A DNA stretch of 64,000 bases from Flavobacterium undicola (GCF_009909155.2 NZ_JAAAPM020000008.1:1-64000), one strand, 5' to 3'; positions 8,633 to 17,447 are shown, counted from the first letter of the stretch. The notes: generated by a model not told the origin, from the letters alone. A program made the numbers and translations.

Positions 8633-9886
8633 ATGGTATTAAGACGAGTTGTTGTAACAGGCCTAGGTGCTCTTACTCCTATTGGAAACAATATTGAGGA
8701 GTATTGGAACGGGCTTATTAACGGAGTTAGCGGAGCTGCTCCAATAACATATTATGACCCTTCAAAGTTTAGAACCCATTTTGCCTGCGAAGTAAAAAAC
8801 TTCAATGTTGAAGACTTTATAGACCGAAAAGAAGCTCGAAAAATGGACCGTTATGCACAATATGCATTGGTTGCAGCCGAGGAAGCCGTACAAGACGCCG
8901 GTTTCGATTTTGAAAAATTAGACAAAGACAGAGTAGGTGTAATCTGGGGTTCAGGAATTGGCGGTTTAGAAACTTTTCAAATAGAAGTTCTTAATTATGC
9001 AGCTGGCGATGGTACACCAAAATTCAATCCTTTCTTTATACCAAAAATGATTGCCGATATAGCTGGTGGTCATATCTCTATTAAATACGGTTTTAGAGGC
9101 CCAAATTTCACAACCGTTTCGGCTTGTGCTTCATCAACAAATGCCATTATTGACGCTTTCAATTACATTCGATTGGGTCATGCAGATGCAATGGTAACTG
9201 GTGGTTCAGAAGCTGCAGTAACAATTGCTGGAATGGGAGGATTTAATGCGATGCACGCCCTTTCGACACGAAATGACGATCCAAAAACCGCTTCCAGACC
9301 TATGGACAAAGACCGTGACGGTTTTGTTTTAGGTGAAGGCGCCGGTGCTTTAATACTTGAAGAATACGAACATGCCATAGCCCGTGGAGCAACTATTTAT
9401 TGCGAAGTTGGTGGTGGTGGAATGTCAGCAGATGCGCATCATATTACAGCTCCACATCCAGAAGGATTGGGCGCAAAAAACGTGATGTTAAACTGTTTGA
9501 GAGATGCTGGTTTAAAACCAACTGATGTTGACGGAGTGAATATGCACGGAACATCAACACCTCTTGGAGACATGGCCGAAAGTAAAGCTATCGAACAAGT
9601 TTTTGGAGAACATGCTTATACCATGAACTTGAATTCAACAAAATCTATGACAGGTCACTTATTAGGAGCTGCTGGAGCAATTGAAACAATTTCTGCTATC
9701 CTATCTATAAAACACGGAATAGTTCCTCCAACAATCAATCATTTTACAGATGATGAAAAAATAGATCCAAAGTTAAACTTCACTTTCAACGTAGCTCAAA
9801 AAAGAGAAATGAACGTAGTTATGAGTAACACTTTTGGTTTTGGAGGTCACAATGCTTGTGTATTAGTAAAAAAATTAGGATTCTAA
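8633..9886 (+). CDS. fabF: 3-oxoacyl-ACP synthase II
   Basis: Elongating beta-ketoacyl-ACP synthase of 417 residues. It has the catalytic triad of the family: Cys in TVSACASSTNAI, His in NMHGTSTPLGD and His in STKSMTGHLLGAAGA. The glycine-rich end FGFGGHNACVL is typical. It works with the adjacent ACP in membrane fatty acid synthesis. The start at 8633 gives the normal N-terminus (MVLRRVVVTGLGALTPIG). It is followed 9 bases later by rnc. Confidence 0.97.
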   Translation: MVLRRVVVTGLGALTPIGNNIEEYWNGLINGVSGAAPITYYDPSKFRTHFACEVKNFNVEDFIDRKEARKMDRYAQYALVAAEEAVQDAGFDFEKLDKDRVGVIWGSGIGGLETFQIEVLNYAAGDGTPKFNPFFIPKMIADIAGGHISIKYGFRGPNFTTVSACASSTNAIIDAFNYIRLGHADAMVTGGSEAAVTIAGMGGFNAMHALSTRNDDPKTASRPMDKDRDGFVLGEGAGALILEEYEHAIARGATIYCEVGGGGMSADAHHITAPHPEGLGAKNVMLNCLRDAGLKPTDVDGVNMHGTSTPLGDMAESKAIEQVFGEHAYTMNLNSTKSMTGHLLGAAGAIETISAILSIKHGIVPPTINHFTDDEKIDPKLNFTFNVAQKREMNVVMSNTFGFGGHNACVLVKKLGF

Positions 9887-9895
9887 TTTTATACT

Positions 9896-10636
9896 ATGAG
9901 TATATTCAAAAAAATATTTACAAAATCCCGTTCTCAAGAAGACGGGATTTTTTTTGATGCTATCCAAAAAATCCTTGGCTTCCCTCCTGGTAAATTAATT
10001 CATTACCAGAAAGCCTTTACCCACCGCTCTTCTGGAAAAGTGGATTCTACCGGCAACCCTATTAGTTATGAGCGTTTGGAATTTTTAGGAGATGCTATGT
10101 TGAGCTCTGTTATTGCTGCGCACTTATTTAACGAAGCACCATACGGCGATGAAGGCTACCTTACTAAAATGCGTTCTAAAATTGTAAGTAGAGAACATTT
10201 GAATGAATTAGGAAAAGACTTAGACCTAATTCGCTTTGTAGAAAGCAAAGTTCCCGTACAGCATTTTGGCGAAAACATACATGGAAATATTTTCGAATCT
10301 CTTATTGGAGCAATCTATCTGGACAAAGGCTATGCTTTTTGCGAAAAATTTATTCAGCAAAAAGTAATCATTCCTTATGTTGATATTTCAAGACTCGAAG
10401 GAAAGGTAATAAGCTACAAAAGTTTAATTATCGAATGGTGTCAAAAAGAAAAAAAACAATTTCATTATGACATTTTTGAGGACAACGCTATAGATGGACA
10501 ACGTCTGTTTGGAGTTAAATTGAGCATTGACGAAAAAGTAATTGCAAAAGCAAGAGCAACTTCTAAAAAGAAAGCCGAAGAAAAAGCCTCTCAACGTGCT
10601 TATTTTGTATTTCAAGAAAAAATGAGCAAGAAATAA
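9896..10636 (+). CDS. rnc: Ribonuclease III
   Basis: Double-strand-specific endoribonuclease that matures rRNA and some mRNAs. The 246 residues contain the signature ERLEFLGDAMLSSVIA near residue 60 and GNIFESLIGAIYLDKGY, with the metal-binding Asp/Glu residues. The double-stranded RNA-binding domain is at about 165-243 (SYKSLIIEWCQKEKKQFHYDI to KKKAEEKASQRAY). An unusual hairpin with a T tract lies inside codons 9-20 (9922-9955). Spacing from fabF is 9 bases, indicating co-transcription. Confidence 0.96.
   Translation: MSIFKKIFTKSRSQEDGIFFDAIQKILGFPPGKLIHYQKAFTHRSSGKVDSTGNPISYERLEFLGDAMLSSVIAAHLFNEAPYGDEGYLTKMRSKIVSREHLNELGKDLDLIRFVESKVPVQHFGENIHGNIFESLIGAIYLDKGYAFCEKFIQQKVIIPYVDISRLEGKVISYKSLIIEWCQKEKKQFHYDIFEDNAIDGQRLFGVKLSIDEKVIAKARATSKKKAEEKASQRAYFVFQEKMSKK
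9922..9955 (+). promoter_or_regulatory. Terminator-like hairpin inside the 5' coding region of rnc
   Basis: Perfect 10-bp arms AAAATCCCGT (9922-9931) and ACGGGATTTT (9942-9951), a 10-base loop, and eight T at 9948-9955. It begins 26 bases into rnc. It could terminate or attenuate the acpP-fabF transcript, or be a substrate through which RNase III limits its own mRNA. Confidence 0.55.
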
Positions 10637-10744
10637 CACTAAATTCCTCAAAACTACAACGTTTTCGTTTTAAATTTAACGAAATCATTATATTTTCGAC
10701 ACTTAAACTTCGATAGAAATAGTATATTTACATCTTTATTTTTA

Positions 10745-11239
10745 ATGAAGATGGCTATTCATAAATTAAGTCTTGACGAATTTGATGAAATTGATTACAA
10801 TCTTATCGCAATTCATACTTCTTTAGAAGATTACCGATTGGCATATTTTATCAATCAAAAACTTCCTATAAATCTAGCGAAGAGTGCTGATGAAGTTCAA
10901 ATAAATATCAAAGAAGGAGAAACAAAATTTTCGAGATTTTATTTTTATGACGAAGAAAATACGGTAGCTTGGAATTTAGTTCAAAATAAAAACGAAGTCG
11001 TTCAAGAAAAAAACGACCAAGTTCAAGACCTATTTTCAAATTCGACTGAAGGCATTTCGACAAAAGTGTATCTATTGCCTGAATTTAAAAAAGCGGATTA
11101 TTTTTTAAAAATAGACAATACCGATGACAGCATAGATGTCAATCAAATAAAAACGATATTAAATACTATAGACAACATAACAACAGTCTATATTGTTGAA
11201 ACAAAACAAATAAAATCTAAAAACAATCTAATTTTTTAA
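10745..11239 (+). CDS. IPExxxVDY family protein
   Basis: A 164-residue protein of unknown function, found in Bacteroidota and named after a conserved motif, here YLLPEFKKADYFLKI at about residues 118-132. It has no signal peptide or membrane segment. In flavobacteria it typically sits between rnc and pyk, as it does here. The stop codon overlaps the pyk start (TAATG), which suggests translational coupling. A second in-frame ATG lies two codons downstream (10751). Confidence 0.85.
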   Translation: MKMAIHKLSLDEFDEIDYNLIAIHTSLEDYRLAYFINQKLPINLAKSADEVQINIKEGETKFSRFYFYDEENTVAWNLVQNKNEVVQEKNDQVQDLFSNSTEGISTKVYLLPEFKKADYFLKIDNTDDSIDVNQIKTILNTIDNITTVYIVETKQIKSKNNLIF

Positions 11240-12681
11240 TGCAAATGATTACTACAAACAAAAAAACTAAAATTGTGGCTACCCTTGGGCCTGCATGCAG
11301 CACAAGAGAAATCATAAAGGACATGGTTGAAGCAGGTGTAAACGTATTTAGAATTAATTTCTCTCATGCTGATTATGCCGATGTAGAAAACAGAATCCAA
11401 ATTATTCGTGATCTAAACGAAGAGTTTGGTTATACTACAGCGATACTTGCCGACTTACAAGGACCAAAACTTCGTGTTGGAATGATGAATGACGGTGTTG
11501 TTGTTAATGACGGCGATATCATCACTTTCACTACTGCTGAAGACATTGTAGGTACTGCCGAAAGAGTTTTCATGAAATACCAAAACTTTCCAAACGATGT
11601 AAATCCAGGCGAAAGAATCTTATTAGATGACGGAAAATTAATTTTCGAAATTGTATCTACTGACAAGAAAACTGAAGTTGTTGCTAAAGTAATCCAAGGT
11701 GGTGAATTAAAATCTAAAAAAGGAGTTAACCTTCCTAATACTAAAATTTCTCTTCCAGCTTTGACTGAAAAAGATATCGCAGATGCTATTTTTGCTATTG
11801 GGCAAAAAGTAGACTGGATTGCACTTTCGTTTGTAAAAACACCACAAGATTTAAAAGATCTTCAAGACTTAATTGCTGAACACGCTGAAAATAAAATTCC
11901 AATTATTGCCAAAATCGAAATGCCAGAAGCATTAGAAAACATGGATAAAATTGTTGCTTATTGTGATGCTTTAATGGTAGCTCGTGGAGACTTAGGAGTT
12001 GAACTTCCTGCGCACGAAGTACCATTGGTACAAAAAGACTTGATTCGCAGAGCTAAAACTGCTCGTATCCCAGTAATTGTAGCTACACAAATGATGGAAA
12101 CTATGATCACTAGCTTGACTCCTACCAGAGCCGAAGTAAATGACGTAGCTAACTCAGTAATGGATGGTGCTGATGCTGTGATGCTTTCTGGAGAAACTGC
12201 TGCTGGAAATTACCCAGTACAAGTAATTCAAAAAATGACTCAAATCTTGGAAGCGGTAGAAAACTCTCCACTAATCCAAGTTCCACAAAACACACCACAA
12301 ATCAAAACAAACCGTTTTATCACTAAAACAATTTGTCGTCATGCAGCAACTATGGCTAACTCTATTGAGGCAAAAGCTATTTCTACAATGACTAACAGTG
12401 GTTATACTGCTTTCCAATTATCAGCTTGGAGACCTAACACAGCTGAAATTTTAGTTTTCACTTCAAACAAAAGAATCCTTACACAATTAAGCTTACTTTG
12501 GGGAGTTAGAACTTATTTCTACGATAAAGAAGAAAGTACAGATACTACAGTAACTGACATTAACAGAATCGCTAAAGAAAAAGGACATGTTGTAAATGGT
12601 GATTACATCATCAATTTAGCTTCTATGCCTATTACAGAAAAAGGAATGGTAAACACTATGAGAGTTTCTGAAATTAACTAA
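11239..12681 (+). CDS. pyk: Pyruvate kinase
   Basis: Last step of glycolysis: phosphoenolpyruvate plus ADP to pyruvate plus ATP. The 480 residues start with TKIVATLGPACSTREII, then NVFRINFSHADYADV. The active-site signature IPIIAKIEMPEAL includes the catalytic Lys. MVARGDLGVELP and TQMMETMITSLTPTRAEVNDVANSVMDGADAVMLSGETAAG follow. The C-terminal regulatory domain is present. A second ATG at 11245 is an alternative start. A strong terminator follows. Confidence 0.97.
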   Translation: MQMITTNKKTKIVATLGPACSTREIIKDMVEAGVNVFRINFSHADYADVENRIQIIRDLNEEFGYTTAILADLQGPKLRVGMMNDGVVVNDGDIITFTTAEDIVGTAERVFMKYQNFPNDVNPGERILLDDGKLIFEIVSTDKKTEVVAKVIQGGELKSKKGVNLPNTKISLPALTEKDIADAIFAIGQKVDWIALSFVKTPQDLKDLQDLIAEHAENKIPIIAKIEMPEALENMDKIVAYCDALMVARGDLGVELPAHEVPLVQKDLIRRAKTARIPVIVATQMMETMITSLTPTRAEVNDVANSVMDGADAVMLSGETAAGNYPVQVIQKMTQILEAVENSPLIQVPQNTPQIKTNRFITKTICRHAATMANSIEAKAISTMTNSGYTAFQLSAWRPNTAEILVFTSNKRILTQLSLLWGVRTYFYDKEESTDTTVTDINRIAKEKGHVVNGDYIINLASMPITEKGMVNTMRVSEIN

Positions 12682-12706
12682 AAAAGCTGTTTTTTTTTCA
12701 AAATAT

Positions 12707-12745
12707 AAAATCCGTCTTGTTTAAATAACGAGACGGATTTTTTTG
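12707..12745 (+). terminator. Intrinsic terminator of pyk
   Basis: A 15-bp stem: AAAATCCGTCTTGTT pairs with AACGAGACGGATTTT, with one G-U pair. It is followed by TTTT. Confidence 0.9.
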
Positions 12746-12927
12746 TTTTAACAAACATTCCAAACTATAATTCTGCAATAATTTTTCTTACTTAATCTTT
12801 AGATTTTCCTAGCTTTCCAATCAACTCATCTTGTTTTCGTTCAAAATTTAATTACATCAAGCATATAAGAGAGAAAAGCAAAATATTTTATAACTTAAAA
12901 ATCTGTCTGGTTTTATCAACTAAACGA

Positions 12928-12960
12928 AGATTTGTTGTTTTCTAATGTAGATTTGTTGTT
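12928..12960 (+). promoter_or_regulatory. Direct-repeat pair, candidate operator/promoter of the DUF421 gene
   Basis: AGATTTGTTGTT occurs at 12928-12939 and 12949-12960, 21 bases apart, which is two helical turns. TAGATTTG (12948-12955) within the second copy fits TAnnTTTG. The start codon is 54 bases further on. Confidence 0.4.
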
Positions 12961-13014
12961 AATTTGAATCACGACTTAAACTTATTATTTCTTAACTCAT
13001 AATAAATTACAAAA

Positions 13015-13524
13015 ATGAACCCGTATTTTGATATTATTATTCGAAGTGCTTCTGTATATCTATTTATGTTAATCGCTCTCCGAATGTTTGGCAAGAAAGA
13101 ATTATCTCAACTAAATACTGCCGATGTTATTTTGATTCTACTAATTAGCAACTCAGTTCAAAATGCGATGGTAGGAAACAACGTGAGCCTTTTTGGTGGT
13201 TTAGCTGCAGCTGCAGTACTATTTATTATCAATTTCACTTTAAAAAAATTAATATTTATGTTTCCGAAATTCAGTGCCTTTATACAAGAAAAACCAGAAA
13301 TATTAATCCACAACGGTCAAATGTATTTCAAAACATTGAGTAAATTAAACATTACTTCTAATGAATTAAAAGAAGCCATTCGGGAACATGGAATCGAACA
13401 TTTCTCAGATGTAAAGTTGGCAATGCTGGAAATTGATGGAAATATCAGCATCATTTCTGGAGATAAAAATCTTCGTCAAACACATTACAAAAGAATAAAA
13501 AGAAACAAAAAAGTAATAAATTAA
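13015..13524 (+). CDS. DUF421 (YetF-type) membrane protein
   Basis: A 169-residue protein with two or three N-terminal hydrophobic segments (about residues 8-75). These contain the family-typical RMFGKKELSQLNTADVILILLISNSVQNAMVG. A small cytoplasmic alpha/beta domain follows, with EIDGNISII. Related YetF proteins of Bacillus are linked to spores and membrane stress, but the biochemical role is unknown. It is shorter than the Bacillus proteins (about 220-230), as is common in Bacteroidota. It appears monocistronic. Confidence 0.85.
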   Translation: MNPYFDIIIRSASVYLFMLIALRMFGKKELSQLNTADVILILLISNSVQNAMVGNNVSLFGGLAAAAVLFIINFTLKKLIFMFPKFSAFIQEKPEILIHNGQMYFKTLSKLNITSNELKEAIREHGIEHFSDVKLAMLEIDGNISIISGDKNLRQTHYKRIKRNKKVIN

Positions 13525-13652
13525 AACACACTAACACTTTTAAAATAAGTAATACAATACTTCTTTTTAGCTATTTGTATAATCTTAATTTATAAAAAAT
13601 TGCTTTCAAAAAATTTAAGAAGAATTAAACAGCAATCTTGAAAAATATCTTT

Positions 13653-13660
13653 TATATTTG
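13653..13660 (+). promoter_or_regulatory. -7 element of the Bax inhibitor-1-like gene
   Basis: TATATTTG fits TAnnTTTG exactly. It ends only 11 bases before the first ATG (13672), so transcription probably begins a few bases before it. The second in-frame ATG at 13684 may be the real start. Confidence 0.55.
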
Positions 13661-13671
13661 GCTAACATAAA

Positions 13672-14451
13672 ATGAAATCTATTATGAATTTTAAATCTAA
13701 AAACCCTTTTTTAAACAATAAAAGCTTCTCGCCTACATCTAAAGCAGAGCAAGTTCATGAAGCAACAGTTATTGGTTACGACCAAGACATGACACTTTCA
13801 GGAACCATTAACAAAACCATTTTACTATTCTTGTTGCTTACGGCATCGGCAATGGTTATTTGGTGGATGACATTTAATGGTATGAATCCTATTGTGCCAG
13901 CAATTGGTGGCGCCATTGTAGGCTTAGTTTTGGTAGTAATTTCTGCTTTCAAACCACAATATTCGGGTTATTTAGCTCCGGGTTATGCCTTGTTTGAAGG
14001 ATTATTTATCGGAGGAGTTTCTGCTATTTTTGAAGCACAATATCCCGGAATTGTCATTCAGGCGGTAGGAGCTACTTTTGTAACTTTTGCGGTTTGTTTA
14101 GGACTTTATAAGTTCCAGATTGTAAAAGTAACAGAGCAATTCAAATCGGTTGTGGTGGCTGCAACATTAGCCATTGCTACTTATTACCTAATCTCCTGGT
14201 TAGTTTCAATGTTTACAAGTTATCAGCCTGTACACTACGGAAACTCAATGATGAGCATTGGAATCAGTGTTTTTGTAATTGTAATTGCCGCTTTAAACTT
14301 ATTCTTAGACTTTGACCGAATCGAACAAGGAGTACAACAAAGAATGCCTAAATACATGGAATGGTTTGGCGCTATGGGATTGATGATCACCCTAGTTTGG
14401 TTATACATTGAATTCCTAAGATTGTTATCTAAACTTTCAAGTAAAAAATAA
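13672..14451 (+). CDS. Bax inhibitor-1/YccA family membrane protein
   Basis: The 259-residue integral membrane protein has about seven hydrophobic segments from residue 45 onward. The family-type stretch APGYALFEGLFIGGVSAIFE and the C-terminal LDFDRIEQG with MEWFGAMGLMITLVWLYIEFLRLLS are typical of bacterial YccA/YbhL relatives. These are thought to be pH-sensitive calcium leak channels or regulators of membrane proteolysis. The role in this organism is not known. The first 40 residues are polar and cytoplasmic. The start may be 13684. Confidence 0.9.
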   Translation: MKSIMNFKSKNPFLNNKSFSPTSKAEQVHEATVIGYDQDMTLSGTINKTILLFLLLTASAMVIWWMTFNGMNPIVPAIGGAIVGLVLVVISAFKPQYSGYLAPGYALFEGLFIGGVSAIFEAQYPGIVIQAVGATFVTFAVCLGLYKFQIVKVTEQFKSVVVAATLAIATYYLISWLVSMFTSYQPVHYGNSMMSIGISVFVIVIAALNLFLDFDRIEQGVQQRMPKYMEWFGAMGLMITLVWLYIEFLRLLSKLSSKK

Positions 14452-14473
14452 TTGCAAAATAAATATCAAATTC

Positions 14474-14505
14474 AAACCCTTCTCAAAAAGAAGGGTTTCT
14501 TTTTA
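14474..14505 (+). terminator. Terminator after the Bax inhibitor-1-like gene
   Basis: AAACCCTTCT and AGAAGGGTTT with a CAAAA loop, followed by CTTTTT. Confidence 0.85.
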
Positions 14506-14509
14506 TGTA

Positions 14510-14556
14510 AAAACCATTAAGAAATTAAGTCTCGATTGCTTAATAAACTCATTAAA
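14510..14556. repeat. Dispersed repeat of the AACCATTAAGAAATT type, copy 1
   Basis: AACCATTAAGAAATTAAG (from about 14514), followed by a partly complementary CTTAATAAACTCATTAA. A related, better-formed hairpin is at 46401-46461. Confidence 0.45.
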
Positions 14557-14565
14557 AAAGAAAAA

Positions 14566-15651
14566 TTAAAAATCGAATTTTAACTGTACTGCGACAACCG
14601 CTTTCTTTACTTCGGTATTTAAATTACTCATCGAAATTCCGAGCAAACGAACCGAATCTTTCATTCGTTCCTGATACAATAATTCTTTTACTGTTTCCAG
14701 AATCAATCCTTTATCGGCAATAAAATACTGCAAGGTTTTGCTTCGTGTTTGCTGAGTAAAATCACTATATTTTATTTTCAGGGTTACCGTTTTTCCAGAA
14801 ACATTGTGCTTTTTAAGTCTTCGTTCCAAGCTATTGGCTATGAGTTCCAATTGTTCCAACATAAAAATTTCGGAAGAAAGATTAACATCAAAAGTATGTT
14901 CGGCAGCAACTGATTTTGCAATGCGACTTGATTTCACTTCGCTATTATGAATCCCACGCACCACATAGTAATAATAACTCCCAGATTTCCCAAAATGTTT
15001 TTCCAAAAATTCCAAAGATTTACTTTTTAATTCCAATCCCGTAAAAATCCCCAATTGGTACATTTTCTCGGTCGTTACCTTCCCCACACCATAAAATTTT
15101 CGAATAGGCAACACTTCTAAAAAAGGAATCACTTCATCAGGAGTCACCGTTTTTTGCCCATTGGGCTTATTGTAATCACTGGCAATTTTGGCAACAAATT
15201 TATTGATCGAAATTCCCGCAGAAGCTGTTAGTCCTATCTCATTAAAAATACGGTTGCGGATTTCTTGAGCCAATAAACTAGCACTTGGATTTCCTTTTTT
15301 ATTTTGGGTTACATCCAGATAAGCTTCGTCAAGCGAAAGCGGCTCTATCAAATCAGTATAATCACGGAAAATCTTATGAATTTGAGTCGAAATTTCCTTA
15401 TAACGCTCAAATCGTGGTCGCACAAAAATAAGTTCTGGACAATATTTCTTCGCCAAGACACCACTTATAGCACTCCGCACACCAAACTTTCTAGCCTCAT
15501 AACTCGCCGCAGCAACAACACCTCGGTTTTCTGAACCTCCTACAGCAAGGGGCTTTCCACGAAGTTCGGGATTGTCCATTTGCTCCACGGAAGCATAGAA
15601 AGCATCCATGTCGATGTGTATGATTTTTCTATTTGGATTCATTTCGGACAT
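14566..15651 (-). CDS. dinB: DNA polymerase IV (Y-family translesion polymerase)
   Basis: Error-prone polymerase that copies past damaged bases. The 361 residues have the catalytic motifs HIDMDAFYASVEQ and PLSLDEAYLDVT, the fingers segment RPRFERYKEIS, the helix-hairpin-helix IRKFYGVGKVTTEKMYQLG and a little-finger domain. The C-terminus VAVQLKFDF resembles a beta-clamp-binding peptide (QLxxF-like). A -7 box read leftward as TAAATTTG (15663-15656) lies immediately upstream. The second Met (15642) may therefore be the real start. Confidence 0.96.
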   Translation of the reverse strand: MSEMNPNRKIIHIDMDAFYASVEQMDNPELRGKPLAVGGSENRGVVAAASYEARKFGVRSAISGVLAKKYCPELIFVRPRFERYKEISTQIHKIFRDYTDLIEPLSLDEAYLDVTQNKKGNPSASLLAQEIRNRIFNEIGLTASAGISINKFVAKIASDYNKPNGQKTVTPDEVIPFLEVLPIRKFYGVGKVTTEKMYQLGIFTGLELKSKSLEFLEKHFGKSGSYYYYVVRGIHNSEVKSSRIAKSVAAEHTFDVNLSSEIFMLEQLELIANSLERRLKKHNVSGKTVTLKIKYSDFTQQTRSKTLQYFIADKGLILETVKELLYQERMKDSVRLLGISMSNLNTEVKKAVVAVQLKFDF

Positions 15652-15794
15652 GTTACAAATTTATGGTCAATTTGTCAAAATGAAATCAATTGCACTTAAA
15701 TATTTGATACATTTGGAGCTCTTAATTAGCCCAGACCTAAAAGAAAAGACATAGCGAACAGCTGAAAAAGCTCCTTACTTTAATTTGCATAAAA

Positions 15795-16262
15795 ATGTTA
15801 GAAATAGAAAGAAAATTTTTAGTCACTTCAGATTCTTATAAAAAAGAAGCTTTTTCAAAAAAACGCATTATCCAGGGCTATTTAAACTCAAATCCTGAGC
15901 GCACTGTTAGAGTTCGAATAAAAGAAAACAAGGCTTATTTAACCATAAAAGGCAGGTCTAATACAACAGGCATGTCTCGTTTTGAATGGGAAAAAGAAAT
16001 TCCAGTAGAAGAAGCCGAAAATTTATTATTGCTTTGCGAAAAAGGAGTAATCGACAAAACTCGTTTTGAGGTAAAAGTGGGCAATCACACCTATGAAGTG
16101 GATGAATTTTACGGCGAAAATGAAGGTTTAGAAATGGCCGAAATCGAACTTCAAACAGAAACAGAAATGTTTGAAAAACCGAGTTGGTTAGGAGCAGAAG
16201 TGACGAATGATGAACGCTATTACAATTCGTATTTAAGCAAAAATCCATACAAAAACTGGTAA
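15795..16262 (+). CDS. CYTH domain protein (triphosphate tunnel metalloenzyme)
   Basis: The 155-residue protein starts with MLEIERKFLV, the ExExK motif of the CYTH superfamily. Alternating charged strands follow (RTVRVRIK, AYLTIKGR, WEKEIP, YEVDEFYG, EIELQTE) and form the eight-stranded tunnel. Bacterial members hydrolyse inorganic triphosphate or are of unknown substrate. It fits the short single-domain type. The C-terminal YYNSYLSKNPY is typical of the bacterial subgroup. It converges with rlpA, leaving a 4-base gap. Confidence 0.9.
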   Translation: MLEIERKFLVTSDSYKKEAFSKKRIIQGYLNSNPERTVRVRIKENKAYLTIKGRSNTTGMSRFEWEKEIPVEEAENLLLLCEKGVIDKTRFEVKVGNHTYEVDEFYGENEGLEMAEIELQTETEMFEKPSWLGAEVTNDERYYNSYLSKNPYKNW

Positions 16263-16266
16263 AAAA

Positions 16267-16797
16267 CTATTGAACAATTTCTTCGATAGTAACTATCATA
16301 GAACCCGATCCTTTGTTTTTAGCAATTTCCATAAAAGCTCTTTTAGTCAAATCAATTTCTCTTGATCTTACAAATGGACCTCTGTCAATAACCTCAACAA
16401 TAACTGATTTTCCGTTGGCCTCATTGGTAATTTTCAGTTTGGTTCCAAAGGGGAATTTTTTATGTGCTGCAGTATAATCATTATTACTGAATCTTACTCC
16501 ACTTGTAGTACGCTGTCCATTAAATTTATCTGCATAATAAGAAGCATGAACACTTTTTTTATACACTTTTAGTTTACCTACTACTTCATTCTGAATCGTA
16601 TCTTTTACTATTTCATTTTTAGCCACAAAAGCAAAAGCTTTGTTATCTTTATTCAAGCTATCCTTAGATGAATTTCCTTTTGAAACAGATGATTTTGACA
16701 AAACAGTTTTTGCTGATGTAGTTTTTTGTCTAGCCCTACTTTGAGCATTTACAAAAACTACACTAAGAAGTAATAATAATGTTATTGATTTTTTCAT
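16267..16797 (-). CDS. rlpA: RlpA-like septal ring/lytic transglycosylase family protein
   Basis: The 176-residue exported protein has a signal peptide (residues 1-18, MKKSITLLLLLSVVFVNAQ). A Ser/Lys-rich linker follows, then a double-psi beta-barrel domain: VHASYYADKFNGQRTTSG, ..KFPFGTKLKITN, VEVIDRGPFVRSREIDLTKRAF. RlpA proteins act on or bind peptidoglycan stripped of stem peptides. No lipobox cysteine or SPOR domain is present, unlike E. coli RlpA, so this is the short secreted form. Confidence 0.9.
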   Translation of the reverse strand: MKKSITLLLLLSVVFVNAQSRARQKTTSAKTVLSKSSVSKGNSSKDSLNKDNKAFAFVAKNEIVKDTIQNEVVGKLKVYKKSVHASYYADKFNGQRTTSGVRFSNNDYTAAHKKFPFGTKLKITNEANGKSVIVEVIDRGPFVRSREIDLTKRAFMEIAKNKGSGSMIVTIEEIVQ

Positions 16798-16840
16798 ATT
16801 AACTTTTTAGTTCGAATCTATTTAAAACAAAAAACAGATA

Positions 16841-16868
16841 AAAAAAGTCCTAAAAAGGACTTTTTAAG
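16841..16868 (-). terminator. Terminator of the small membrane-protein gene
   Basis: AAAAAGTCC and GGACTTTTT around TAAAAA. Read leftward it ends in a T run. Confidence 0.75.
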
Positions 16869-16871
16869 TTT

Positions 16872-17297
16872 TTATTTAAACCATAACGACCAGGGAATCC
16901 TGCTTAGTATAAGCAATAATCCTAATCCGTAAAAAATAGAAAAGGTTTTGAATTTTGATTCGCTTGTAGTTAACTTTTTATGCTTAGACCAACCAATTGT
17001 AATTAAAGTAATCGCAATAATATTAATTAACGGATGTTCTAAAGAAGTTAATCTTAACATTTTGTCTGACATTTGCCCCAAAGAGGTGAATCCAAGTGGA
17101 GAAACAAAATATAAAATCAAACCAATTAATAATTGTGTGTGTGTCCCTATTAATCCAAAAATTGCAATCTTTCTATCTTTAGCAGTAAACTCTTGTTTGG
17201 AAGCTAAACCTACAAAAGCGTTAACCACTGCAACCACTAATAATAAAAGTGCTAAATAAGCCCAACCTGAATGAAATTTTTGAATGAATTCGTACAT
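16872..17297 (-). CDS. Small four-helix membrane protein (often annotated cytochrome b-like)
   Basis: 141 residues from the ATG at 17297 (MYEFIQKFHSGWAYLALL). There are about four hydrophobic helices. Histidines lie in KFHSGWAY, GTHTQLLIG and SLEHPLINIIAI, which could suit heme binding as in cytochrome b561-like proteins, but this is only suggested by position. The frame can be extended upstream to a TTG at 17330. A -7 promoter box lies inside that extension (17318-17325), so the shorter start is preferred. The function is unknown. Confidence 0.75.
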   Translation of the reverse strand: MYEFIQKFHSGWAYLALLLLVVAVVNAFVGLASKQEFTAKDRKIAIFGLIGTHTQLLIGLILYFVSPLGFTSLGQMSDKMLRLTSLEHPLINIIAITLITIGWSKHKKLTTSESKFKTFSIFYGLGLLLILSRIPWSLWFK

Positions 17298-17317
17298 GTT
17301 TTTGATATTTTTTTTAA

Positions 17318-17325
17318 CAAATATA
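17318..17325 (-). promoter_or_regulatory. -7 element that fixes the start of the small membrane protein
   Basis: Read leftward it is TATATTTG, an exact TAnnTTTG. Transcription would start near 17312, which excludes the upstream TTG start and leaves a short leader before the ATG at 17297. Confidence 0.6.
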
Positions 17326-17340
17326 AACAAAAAAGGTATA

Positions 17341-17377
17341 AAAAAAACCTCATTCCGCTAAAAGCGAATGAGGTTTA
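17341..17377 (-). terminator. Terminator of pgi
   Basis: AAACCTCATTC and GAATGAGGTTT form the stem. Read leftward the stem is followed by at least seven T. It lies 71 bases after the pgi stop. Confidence 0.85.
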
Positions 17378-17447
17378 TATTCATTTAAATCAGTTATTTT
17401 TTAAATAACAACTGAAAATCAACCACTTAAACAAAACAAGCTAAATG

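Larger units (their letters stand above)
12682..13014. other. 333-bp intergenic region before the DUF421 gene
   Basis: Contains the pyk terminator, then about 170 bases of featureless AT-rich DNA, then a pair of 12-base direct repeats (12928-12939, 12949-12960) that overlap a possible -7 box. No gene was seen. Confidence 0.6.

Noticed and set aside
17298-17330. TTG start for the small membrane protein
   Set aside because: The promoter -7 box is inside this stretch.
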